Shown here: piece by piece, positions 9,601-19,900 of the stretch
Layout: every line of letters starts with the position of its first letter
How positions within the stretch are numbered: position 1 is the first letter of the stretch
The notes under the pieces: model-generated
What the model was told of the DNA's origin: nothing
Seen by the model: only the letters and a program-made list of their open reading frames with translations
Database searches by the model: none
NCBI GenBank assembly: GCA_022565695.1
Contig: JAIUME010000015.1
Span: 1-48,822 of the forward strand
DNA length: 48,822 bases
Source of the DNA: Alcanivorax sp.
GTDB taxonomy: Bacteria > Pseudomonadota > Gammaproteobacteria > Pseudomonadales > Alcanivoracaceae
Direction of reading: 5' to 3'
Made by a program: the position numbers and the translations under genes

Positions 9601-11495
9601 TTACAGTCATCGGTATCGGCGACATGTCCGGCGATGTGTTCGGTAATGGTATGTTGCTGTCGCCACACATTCGCTTGTTGGCGGCCTTCAACCATCTGCA
9701 TATCTTTATTGACCCGAATCCGGACACGGCGGCGAGCTTTGCTGAACGGCAGCGGCTGTTCGCCCTGCCCCGCTCGGGCTGGAATGATTATGACACCGGC
9801 CTGATTTCAGCCGGTGGTGGCATCTGGCCGCGCAGTGCCAAGAGCATCACGCTGAGCGATGAGGTACGTGCGGCACTGCATATCGATGCACGCGTGCTGA
9901 CACCCAATGAACTGATCCGCGCTATTCTCACTGCGCCGGTGGAGCTGCTGTTCAATGGCGGTATCGGCACCTATGTGAAGGCCACCCCGCAAAGTCATCT
10001 GGATGTCGGTGATCGCACCAATGACGCCGTGCGCGTCAATGCGCGCGCGTTGCGCTGCAAGGTGGTGGGCGAAGGCGGCAATCTCGGCTTCACCCAGGCC
10101 GGCCGGGTGGAATACGCGCTTAACGGCGGCTGCATCAATACCGATGCCATCGACAATGCCGGCGGCGTGCACAGCTCCGACCGCGAAGTGAACATCAAGA
10201 TTCCGCTGAACAGCCTGATGCAGGCGGGTCAGCTGGACCGGGCAACACGCGACCCACTGCTGGCCGACATGACCGACACCCTGGCATCACAGGTGCTCAG
10301 TGATAGCAGCCTGCAAAGCCTGGCGTTGAGTTTGCAGGAACAGGATGCACCGGAACGGCTGGACGAACACAGCCAGCTGATGCGTGCGCTGGAGCGCGAA
10401 GGATTGCTGGCACGGGAACAGGAAGACCTGCCGGATGACGACACCCTGGCAGAGCGGCGCACCGACGGCGCCGGGCTGACACGCCCCGAGCTGGCCGTGC
10501 TGATGGCCTACAGCAAGATCACTCTGTTCGATGCCGTGCTGGCGTCGCCGGTACCCGACGATCCGGGCTTTACCGAAAGCCTGCTGCACTATTTTCCCGC
10601 GCCGATGCACGCGCATTGTCGCGACAGCCTGCTGGCACATCGTCTGCGGCGCGAGATCATCTCGACCCAGCTGGCAAACCGTGTCGTCAACCATATGGGC
10701 AGCACGTTTGTGCATCGCCTGCTGGATGATCACGGCTTGCCGCCGGCGGATACCGTCAAGGCCTTCGCCATGGCCTGGGCGATCTGCGACGGCGACACCT
10801 ACTGGCGCCTGATCGATACGCTGGACAACACGATAGCATCAGACCTGCAACTGCGCCTGTATGCGCGCGTGACGGGCCTGCTGCGGCATCTGACCCAATG
10901 GCTGTTGCGCAGCCACCATGGCAGCAGTCAGATCAACGACGCGCTGGAAAGTTTTCATGGGCCGCTGCGGGCGCTGGAAAAGACGTTACCGGACGTGCTG
11001 ACACCGTCTTACCGGGAAGAGTGGGACGGCGCCTGTGCCGCACTGGTGGAAGCATCCGTGCCCGACAGCACGGCGCGCACCCTGGCCAACACGCTGGTAT
11101 TGGGCAGTGCCCCGGACATCATCGAACTCGCCGATGAAGCGGGCTGCGGCACGAACATGGCCGCTGCCTGCTATTTTCTGGTCGGCGATCGGCTGAACAT
11201 GCTGTGGCTGCTGTCCTCCATCATCAACCTCGGGGTGCAGGACAAATGGCAAGCGCTGGCACGTGCCAATCTTCGCGAGGACAGCTACCGGCTGCAACGG
11301 CAGGTCACAGCACGCGTGCTGGCCCGGCCGGGTGACAGTGCCGACGACCGCTTTGCGCATTGGGAGGCCGCGCACCGCGACAGCATTCATTTCAGTATTC
11401 GCCGGCTCGACGCATTGCAAGCGCAGGGCCAACCGGACTTCATGACATTGGCGGTGGGCGTGCGCGCCCTGCGCACGCTGCGCAATCTGTCCTGA
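6615..11495 (+). CDS. gdhB: NAD-specific glutamate dehydrogenase, large (180-kDa) type
   Basis: A 1626-residue NAD-dependent glutamate dehydrogenase, the large bacterial type typified by Streptomyces GdhA and Pseudomonas GdhB, which deaminates glutamate to 2-oxoglutarate and ammonia for catabolism. The long N-terminal half holds the regulatory (ACT-like) regions of this class; the catalytic core begins near residue 830 with [20 protein letters not shown] and [15 protein letters not shown] (substrate-binding lysines), continues with [15 protein letters not shown] in the nucleotide-binding part, and [19 protein letters not shown], then [20 protein letters not shown]. ATG 6615 is preferred over upstream frame extension because GGGAGG stands six bases before it. 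Stands alone with its own promoter, just after the slyD terminator; its end is 11 bases from a convergent gene. Confidence 0.95.
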   Translation: [1626 protein letters not shown]

Positions 11496-11506
11496 CCGCT
11501 TTCAGA

Positions 11507-12463
11507 TCAGGGAATCGCCCAGCGCGCTTCGTGACCGCGTGCATCCACATGCAGAAACGCGCCACGGTGTGCTCGCGCGCCGTACAGACCAAGCCCGCCA
11601 CTGAGACGGCTGAATAGCGGTTCGGCAAACAGGGACTCGGCAATGTCGTGCAGCACTTGTGCATCGGCCATATCCAGCTTGCCATCACCGTTCAGGTCAT
11701 CCATGCGGCCGCTGCCGTTCGTATCGATATAAATGTCCGCCGCGCCACCCCAGATATGTCGGGAGTAAGTCCCATTACCGATATTGGCGTTGTACCAGGG
11801 CGTGCGGAAACCGCTCATCACCACGAACGATTCGGTGCGAATACCGCGCCGGTTGACCTCTTCCAGCAACAGTTCCAGCTTGACCAGCAAGGGTTCGCGC
11901 AGGGCCATGTATTTGGGCCAGGCATCCGCTTGCTGTTTGCACAGAAACTGACCCAGCGTGAAGTGTGGCGACAGACGGATATCCAGCATCTCCTCCGTCA
12001 CTTCGATAAAACCGGCGGGCGGCAGATACACAGGATTGCCGTGCAAGGGCGAGGCCGGGTAGCTACCGACCCGATAGCCGTTGAGATACTGCCCGTTCAC
12101 GTCGTTCAACGGGCGCATGATGAACACATGCACCTGAACCTGCTCGCCATCCGCGCGGCGCACACGCAACTGTTGCACGCCGGGGCGCTCGGGTACGCGC
12201 CAGCGCCACAGGCCGGGGGAACGGGCCGGCTGCGGCTGACCATCCAGCAACAGCGTAAAACTGGTGCGCCCACTTTCTGCCGCCGGCACTCTGACAATCA
12301 CCTGTTCGCCCGGCATCGCCAGACGCACGAAATCGCGATAGGCAATATCCTTGCCGGAAACATTGATTGAAAACGGCGCATGGCCTGCATCAAAGTCAGC
12401 CGCAGCCACCGCCCAGAACGGCATGGTCAGGCACCACACCAGTACGCACCGCATCACCCACAT
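11507..12463 (-). CDS. MepK/YcbK-like M15A zinc peptidase with extra N-terminal domain
   Basis: A 318-residue exported protein whose C-terminal part is a peptidase M15A (DUF882/YcbK) domain. The zinc site is readable: HIWGGAADIYID gives the HxxGxAxD pattern and FLHVDARG supplies the final His. In E. coli the YcbK homologue MepK cuts peptidoglycan cross-links made by L,D-transpeptidases, and here the gene lies directly after an L,D-transpeptidase of the LdtD type, the same neighbour order. It is much longer than MepK (about 180 residues): residues 30-150 form an unrecognised beta-rich domain. An acidic loop, DTNGSGRMDDLNGDGKLDM, inserted between the zinc ligands looks like a calcium-binding dockerin/EF-hand repeat. 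The start chosen is ATG 12463 (signal peptide MWVMRCVLVWCLTMPFWAVA); ATG 12454 is also possible. Confidence 0.8.
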   Translation of the reverse strand: MWVMRCVLVWCLTMPFWAVAAADFDAGHAPFSINVSGKDIAYRDFVRLAMPGEQVIVRVPAAESGRTSFTLLLDGQPQPARSPGLWRWRVPERPGVQQLRVRRADGEQVQVHVFIMRPLNDVNGQYLNGYRVGSYPASPLHGNPVYLPPAGFIEVTEEMLDIRLSPHFTLGQFLCKQQADAWPKYMALREPLLVKLELLLEEVNRRGIRTESFVVMSGFRTPWYNANIGNGTYSRHIWGGAADIYIDTNGSGRMDDLNGDGKLDMADAQVLHDIAESLFAEPLFSRLSGGLGLYGARAHRGAFLHVDARGHEARWAIP

Positions 12464-12522
12464 GGCGCACGGAACTCCAGAAAAGAAAAAGGGAGTGAGC
12501 CGCCGGCACACCCCGCTGTCCC

Positions 12523-14190
12523 TCAGCGAGGAGGCGCCTCATTCAGCGCCGTGCGCACGGCCGGGTCACGGTCGTAGATATCCCGGACATAATACACCTG
12601 CCCGTCGGCTTCCACCCATGCTGTCCAATAGAGCAGGTGTACCGGCACCGCGCGCCCCAGACGCACGGTGGTCTCAACCCCTTGGTCCAGCGTGCGGCGA
12701 ATTCGTTCCCGTGACATCGCCTGGGGCCGCCCGGGACCGTCCAGCAGCCACTCCGCCAGACCCACCGGGTCGCTGACACGGATACAGCCCGAACTCGCCG
12801 CCCGGTCCTCCCGCGCAAACAGGCCCCGGGCCGGGGTGTCGTGCAGGTAAACATTATACTGGTTCGGGAACATGAACTTGGCCTGCCCCAGCGCGTTGCG
12901 CGGGCCGGGTGACTGACGCAGCCGATACGGGAAGCTGCGCGGCCCCAGGGCTTGCCAGTCCACCGTGGCCGGATCGATACGTTCTTCCTGCGCACCCCAG
13001 CCACGCAACACCTGGAAGCCCATGTCACGAAGGTAGTCCGGGTCGCGGCGTATCTGCGGCAGCTGGTCCTGCACCGCCAGCGAATGGGGCACCTCCCAGG
13101 ACGGGTTCAGTACCAGGTAGGTCATCCGGCCGGTGAACACCGGGGTACGCCGGTAAGGCCGCCCCACCACGACACGCTGGCGCATGACCTCTTCGCCGTC
13201 CGCCATCACGCTCATGAAGAAACCGGCGATGTTCACCAGGATATGCTCGTTACCCAGGTCCGCAGGCAACCAGCGCCAGCGCTCCATATTGACCCGCAAC
13301 TGTTCGATGCGCGCCTCCGGCGGCACGTTCAATGCCTCCAGCGTACGCGCACCCACCACCGCATCCGCCTCCAGACCATGACGGCGCTGGAAACGCCGCA
13401 CGGCGGCAGCCAGCGGCGCATCAAAGTGTGTGAGTGCCTCAGCCTGGGCCGGGACCGCATCCTCCGGCAGATCGGCCAGCTCCGTCAGGCGTCGGCGCAG
13501 CTGTTCGATCCGCTCGTCGCTGTCGCCCTCACGCAACGTTGGCCCTTGTGCCACCGGGGTCCATTCACCGCTCAGCAGAGCACGCTGCAATGCCAGGCGC
13601 TCGCGCAACGCGGCATAGGCCGGCTGCGGTGGCAGCAGGGCCGCCAGCATACTCGCCGGTGCGCCCACGTCGCCACGGGCCGCCTGCTCCAGCGCCGGCA
13701 CCAGCACGGTATCCTCCCGCCCGAGGAACCAGCCGGGGTCCACCTGCCCGGGATCTACCTTGCCATCGGCATAGTGCTTGGCCAGCAACAGAAACGCGTC
13801 CGAGGCCAGCAGCTCTGCATCGGTAACCACTCGGCTGTCACGCTGTGTGGCAGGCCGGGATGCCAACTCTGCCAACACTGTTTCCAGCGCCGCCAGATGA
13901 TAATGCGCTGGCAGCAACCCTTCGTTGTGGGCAGCAGCAATCGCAGCTGGCAACCCGGCCAGGGCCGCACGGGGGGTCGCATCATCGAACCAGATTGGCC
14001 GGTAGCCCCGCGCTTCATAGAAATCCTGCAGCACAGCCGCTGTGTACAGACGCTCGCCCCCGGCTTCCAGCTCACCAGGCGCCTGCAGAACCTCCAGACG
14101 GTGACGGATGCGCTCTGCCACGTCCGCAGGCGCCAGTGTCGGCACCAGCCACAAGCCCAGCAACATGACGAGTGCCGGCACCGATTTCAC
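12523..14190 (-). CDS. ldtD: LdtD/YcbB-type L,D-transpeptidase
   Basis: A 555-residue exported L,D-transpeptidase of the YcbB (LdtD) architecture, which forms 3-3 (mDap-mDap) peptidoglycan cross-links and gives beta-lactam bypass. After a signal peptide (MKSVPALVMLLGLWLVPTLA), a scaffold domain (FYEARGYRPIWFDD) leads to a peptidoglycan-binding repeat with VRRFQRRHGLEADAVVGART. The YkuD catalytic domain begins near residue 340; its motif is YLHDTPARGLFAREDRAASS followed by GCIRVSD, with catalytic Cys469 and the His in HDTP. The long capping insert between strand and motif (around PQIRRDPDYLRDMGFQVL) is characteristic of LdtD. It lies 11 bases downstream of the MscS channel gene and 59 bases before the MepK-like peptidase, so the three probably form one transcript. 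Confidence 0.93.
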   Translation of the reverse strand: MKSVPALVMLLGLWLVPTLAPADVAERIRHRLEVLQAPGELEAGGERLYTAAVLQDFYEARGYRPIWFDDATPRAALAGLPAAIAAAHNEGLLPAHYHLAALETVLAELASRPATQRDSRVVTDAELLASDAFLLLAKHYADGKVDPGQVDPGWFLGREDTVLVPALEQAARGDVGAPASMLAALLPPQPAYAALRERLALQRALLSGEWTPVAQGPTLREGDSDERIEQLRRRLTELADLPEDAVPAQAEALTHFDAPLAAAVRRFQRRHGLEADAVVGARTLEALNVPPEARIEQLRVNMERWRWLPADLGNEHILVNIAGFFMSVMADGEEVMRQRVVVGRPYRRTPVFTGRMTYLVLNPSWEVPHSLAVQDQLPQIRRDPDYLRDMGFQVLRGWGAQEERIDPATVDWQALGPRSFPYRLRQSPGPRNALGQAKFMFPNQYNVYLHDTPARGLFAREDRAASSGCIRVSDPVGLAEWLLDGPGRPQAMSRERIRRTLDQGVETTVRLGRAVPVHLLYWTAWVEADGQVYYVRDIYDRDPAVRTALNEAPPR

Positions 14191-14201
14191 AACGTTCTCC
14201 T

Positions 14202-16544
14202 TCAGTCATCCGCATCATCGTAATCGCCGCGTTCGACCGGGTTGGTCTCGCTGCGGGATGTCTTGCCCTCGCCCTTGCCCCGCGATGACGGCAGGGCCTT
14301 CGGCTGCTGGATCTGCAACGGCGCCGGTGGCGCGCTGCCATCCTTGTCCTGACCAAAGTACAGCGTCATGTGCGGGAATGGAATCTCGACACCCGCGGCA
14401 TCCAGATGCTGCTTCACCAGGCGGTTGTAAGCACGGCCCACCGCCCACTGGACACCCGGCAGCGTCTTGATGCGAATACGGATATCCACCGCGCTGTCGC
14501 CCAGCGCGGTGACACCATGCACTTCCAGTTCGCCGATGATTTTGGCGCGCTGCTCGTCGTCCGAAATCAGTTCGTCGAAGGCATTGCGCAGCAGCACGAT
14601 GACCTCATCGGTGTTTTCACGATAGGCCACGCCATAGACACCCACATGGTAGGCAAACTCGCGCATGTAGTTGGCCACGGTGTCGACGGAAGAAAACGGA
14701 ATCAGGTGATAGGTGCCTGACAGGTCGCGAATGCCCAGGGAGCGAATGGTGAGTTTCTCGGCGGTGCCGGTGATGCCGCCCGCCGTGACAATGTCACCGG
14801 CGTTGATCGCGTTTTCCAGCTGAATGAATACGCCGGTGATCACATCCTGCACCAGCTTCTGGCCACCAAAACCAATCGCCAGGCCCAGCACACCCGCACC
14901 GGCAATCAGCGGGCCGATATTGATACCGATTTCCGCCAGCACAATCATCGTGGTAATGACAATCAGCACCACGGCAATGGCATTGCGGAAGATCGTCAGC
15001 AATGTGCGTTCGCGGGCGCTGGGTTCACCGTCGCCGGTGTTCGGGTTGAGGCGCTGCTCGATCCAGCTGGCCAGGCCGATCCAGAGGACGGAAGACAGCA
15101 GTATAATCACCAGCACGCTGATCAGCGCGCCCAGTGTGTGCGTACCAGCGTCAGAGCCCAGCCAGGCGGCCACATCGAACACACCCCAGGCATTGATCAC
15201 CACCATGGCCACCGCCGCAATAATCAGCAGCCGCATGACTCGCAGCGCCTTGGGCACGAAGCCATTGATGCGCCCTTCCAGCATCGGGAAGCGCTCACGC
15301 GTTTCAGGGGGCAGCACCAGCTGGCGACTGATCACCTGGGTCAGCACCAGCGACACAAAGGCGCCAACACCGATGGCCGCCAGAGTCTGCACTGTGGCGG
15401 ACAGCATCATTGGCAATGCCGTGTCCGGGCGCAGCAAGGTGACAACAGCCAGCGCGGCAAAATAGGCCACCGCCAGAATATGCCAACTGCGTGCCAGCAT
15501 ACCCAGCGCCACGCGACTCACCGCCATGTCTGCATTATTGGCGCGCTTCTGCAACGCCTCGGAAACACGGTCACGATTCTGCAGAATCACCGCCAGCGCA
15601 TAGATAAATGCCAGGCCCATGATGGCCAGCGTCACCATCCGACCCAGCGCCGGTGAAATATTGAAATTGATCATCGGCACGATCAACAGCACCCCGTAGC
15701 CGATAAAGCCACTCAGGCGCGCCAGCCAGGCATTCCAGTATGCGGCTTCTTCCGCTGGCATGGGCAACAGACGCAAGCTGTCATCGCGGGAAGCGAAGAG
15801 CACTCTCAATGCCGCCTTGAACACCTCGATCAACAGGAAGGCGTTGAGGAACAGGGATTCCCGGGCATCCATGCCGCCGGACTCGCCAATCACGAACAGC
15901 GCCAGCAGATAGCCGCCCACCCAGGCGAAGACCACCACACTGACATCCAGTATTGCGGAACCGATAATCGCCACACCGCGCCGAATCAACGACGGCCCGC
16001 CGCCTGCCTTGGCCCACATATTCGCACGATGGAAGATCGGCCGCGCCAGACGCCGCAGCACCATGAACAGCACGACCGTCGCAACAATCACCAGCCCCAG
16101 ATTCAGCAGTGCACTGCCGATGGCCGCCAGATTGAGGCTCTCACGGGTCTCAGTCAGCGAGGCCAGCGCACCGACGCCGCCGGAGAACTCGGACACCAGA
16201 CTCTGGGCAAAATCCTGGGTGGTGTTGGCGATTTTGCGCGCAAAGGACACCTGATCCGGTGTCTGACCGCTGGGCGCCGCCATGTCTTCATCAGCAGGAA
16301 TCTCAATACCCGCATCATCGGCCAGCGCGGATGAGCCGGCCAGCCGCCGCAACTCACTGATCAATTCCGCCCGCGTCTCATCGTTCTCGAGAATTTCAGC
16401 CAGGCTGTCGTAGGCAGAAACGTTTGACTGTGTTTGCGCCATGGCGGGCGACATACCCAACAGCAACGACACACACAACACGGCACACATGATCACGAAC
16501 AACGCAGGCGATGATTGCCAGCGCGGCAGGCAGGAATGATTCAA
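14202..16544 (-). CDS. MscS-family mechanosensitive channel, YbiO-like
   Basis: A 780-residue multi-span MscS-family channel that would release solutes on hypo-osmotic shock. After a signal peptide (cleavage after SPAMA) comes a periplasmic region of about 120 residues and then roughly ten membrane segments. The pore helix is MscS-like: PLIAGAGVLGLAIGFGGQKL and VQDVITGVFIQLENAINAGD. The beta domain follows, TIRSLGIRDLSGTYHLIPFS, then the cytoplasmic alpha-beta vestibule, and a basic/acidic tail rich in Lys, Ser and Asp. Size and the GDIVTAGGITGTAEKLTIRS stretch resemble E. coli YbiO. Translation starts at TTG 16544: GGAG stands seven bases upstream and the next Met would break the signal peptide. 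A perfect 13-bp inverted repeat abuts the ribosome binding site. First gene of the channel-ldtD-peptidase cluster. Confidence 0.9.
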   Translation of the reverse strand: MNHSCLPRWQSSPALFVIMCAVLCVSLLLGMSPAMAQTQSNVSAYDSLAEILENDETRAELISELRRLAGSSALADDAGIEIPADEDMAAPSGQTPDQVSFARKIANTTQDFAQSLVSEFSGGVGALASLTETRESLNLAAIGSALLNLGLVIVATVVLFMVLRRLARPIFHRANMWAKAGGGPSLIRRGVAIIGSAILDVSVVVFAWVGGYLLALFVIGESGGMDARESLFLNAFLLIEVFKAALRVLFASRDDSLRLLPMPAEEAAYWNAWLARLSGFIGYGVLLIVPMINFNISPALGRMVTLAIMGLAFIYALAVILQNRDRVSEALQKRANNADMAVSRVALGMLARSWHILAVAYFAALAVVTLLRPDTALPMMLSATVQTLAAIGVGAFVSLVLTQVISRQLVLPPETRERFPMLEGRINGFVPKALRVMRLLIIAAVAMVVINAWGVFDVAAWLGSDAGTHTLGALISVLVIILLSSVLWIGLASWIEQRLNPNTGDGEPSARERTLLTIFRNAIAVVLIVITTMIVLAEIGINIGPLIAGAGVLGLAIGFGGQKLVQDVITGVFIQLENAINAGDIVTAGGITGTAEKLTIRSLGIRDLSGTYHLIPFSSVDTVANYMREFAYHVGVYGVAYRENTDEVIVLLRNAFDELISDDEQRAKIIGELEVHGVTALGDSAVDIRIRIKTLPGVQWAVGRAYNRLVKQHLDAAGVEIPFPHMTLYFGQDKDGSAPPAPLQIQQPKALPSSRGKGEGKTSRSETNPVERGDYDDADD

Positions 16545-16556
16545 CAGTAATCTCCA

Positions 16557-16593
16557 GTCTTTTTACCCTTTGTGATGCTCAGGGTAAAAAGAC
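16557..16593 (-). promoter_or_regulatory. perfect 13-bp inverted repeat abutting the MscS ribosome binding site
   Basis: GTCTTTTTACCCT (16557-16569) and AGGGTAAAAAGAC (16581-16593) are exact reverse complements with an 11-base loop. On the minus strand the stem ends two bases before the GGAG of the channel gene. There is no T-tract after the stem in either direction, so it is not an ordinary terminator; an operator or a 5' UTR structure is more likely. Confidence 0.85.
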
Positions 16594-16850
16594 CCGCACT
16601 CTATTACCACCCCAGTGACGTGTCAGTTCGCAACTGAAAAATAACATTGTGAAAAATACGAGCGGAAAAATAATTACGCGTGAATTCCTTGTGAAAAATG
16701 TGCATTCGCCGATCAACAACACGCCCACCTGACGGGTCAGGCACAGCCTCAGACGATGACCGTAGCCGAAAACAGTCCGCCAAACTTCAGATTGCCGTGC
16801 CGGCGCCATAGGCATAGCATCTGCATTATCTGACCCATCCGGAACCGAAC
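16594..16850. other. AT-rich divergent intergenic region with repeated GAAAAAT
   Basis: No gene is seen here. From about 16620 to 16700 the sequence is much richer in A and T than its neighbours and holds four GAAAAAT words; the longer TTGTGAAAAAT is repeated exactly at 16647-16657 and 16689-16699, 42 bases apart. The block lies upstream of the MscS gene (minus) and upstream of the small exported protein and secDF (plus). Confidence 0.7.
16792..16820 (+). promoter_or_regulatory. candidate promoter for the small protein and secDF
   Basis: TTGCCG (16792-16797) and TAGCAT (16815-16820) have a 17-base spacer; each hexamer matches the sigma-70 consensus at four positions. It lies 31 bases before the GTG of the small exported protein. 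Confidence 0.35.
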
Positions 16851-17228
16851 GTGGCCCATACCGCGCCGACCCAGCCCAGCACATCCGCCGTCTGCCCGAC
16901 GTCGTGGCGCCCGGCTGCCTGGCTGTGGCTGCTGCTGGTGTTGCCTGGCCTGCTGGCCAGTGGCGCGGCGCAGGCCCTGCACCACGACGGCCCCGCCAGC
17001 CAGCGCAGCCTGGATCATCCGGCCATGGTGCTGGTGCGCGACCTCCCCGGGCACCAGCTGGTACAACCCTGCAGCGATGCCGACGACACCCCGGCGCTGA
17101 CGGCGACGACACCGCCCGGCAGCGTACCGCCTTGCTCCCTCCGCACACCGCTACCCCGCGCCCCCGCGCTGGCCAGCGATCGGCTGCGGCACCCCGGCAA
17201 TCCCCGCGCCCCACCCTCTCGACTCTGA
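16851..17228 (+). CDS. hypothetical small exported protein upstream of SecDF
   Basis: I do not recognise this 125-residue product. It starts at GTG 16851 with GGAA eight bases upstream. A hydrophobic stretch at about residues 22-44 (AAWLWLLLVLPGLLASGAAQ) ends in ASGAAQA, which looks like a signal peptide with cleavage near residue 42. The mature part is short, rich in Pro, Arg, Asp and His and contains two Cys (VQPCSDADD, SVPPCSLRT) that could form a disulfide. It is followed after 103 bases by secDF in the same orientation and has a possible promoter, so it may be a partner or simply a leader gene. High-GC sequence keeps other frames open here too, so its reality is moderately sure. Confidence 0.5.
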   Translation: MAHTAPTQPSTSAVCPTSWRPAAWLWLLLVLPGLLASGAAQALHHDGPASQRSLDHPAMVLVRDLPGHQLVQPCSDADDTPALTATTPPGSVPPCSLRTPLPRAPALASDRLRHPGNPRAPPSRL

Positions 17229-17331
17229 TCGGCCCCGCTGTCCCTGACAGCCAGACACCGGACATGCCGGCAGCGCTGCTGTGCGCGCCGTCGCCCGGTT
17301 TTGCACACCATCAGATCTGAAAGGACGACAC

Positions 17332-19812
<2,481 letters not shown>

Positions 19813-19816
19813 AAAC

Positions 19817-19829
19817 GCCTGGGGCAGGC
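19817..19829 (+). terminator. weak hairpin after secDF
   Basis: GCCTG (19817-19821), a GGG loop and CAGGC (19825-19829) are followed by TATTTAT. The stem is only five base pairs and the T-run is broken, so termination is uncertain. Confidence 0.3.
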
Positions 19830-19855
19830 TATTTATGGGTGGCGAGCATGCTATG

Positions 19856-19884
19856 CTTGCCACTTGCTTGCCACTTGCTTGCCC
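19856..19884 (+). repeat. 11-bp tandem repeat, unit CTTGCCACTTG
   Basis: Two exact head-to-tail copies of CTTGCCACTTG (19856-19866, 19867-19877) and a third partial copy CTTGCC (19878-19883). It sits 17 bases before the sulfotransferase ATG. The CTTGCC core is shared with the array at 6469-6513. Confidence 0.9.
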
Positions 19885-19900
19885 AGAGCCCAGGCCGTCA

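Noticed and set aside
12952-14223. 423-codon open frame opposite ldtD
   Set aside because: Antisense shadow; the L,D-transpeptidase on the minus strand has a full catalytic motif.
16904-17320. 138-codon frame overlapping the small exported protein
   Set aside because: Same region in another frame, with no signal peptide and a low-complexity Arg/Pro product; the 16851 frame has a credible signal peptide and ribosome binding site.
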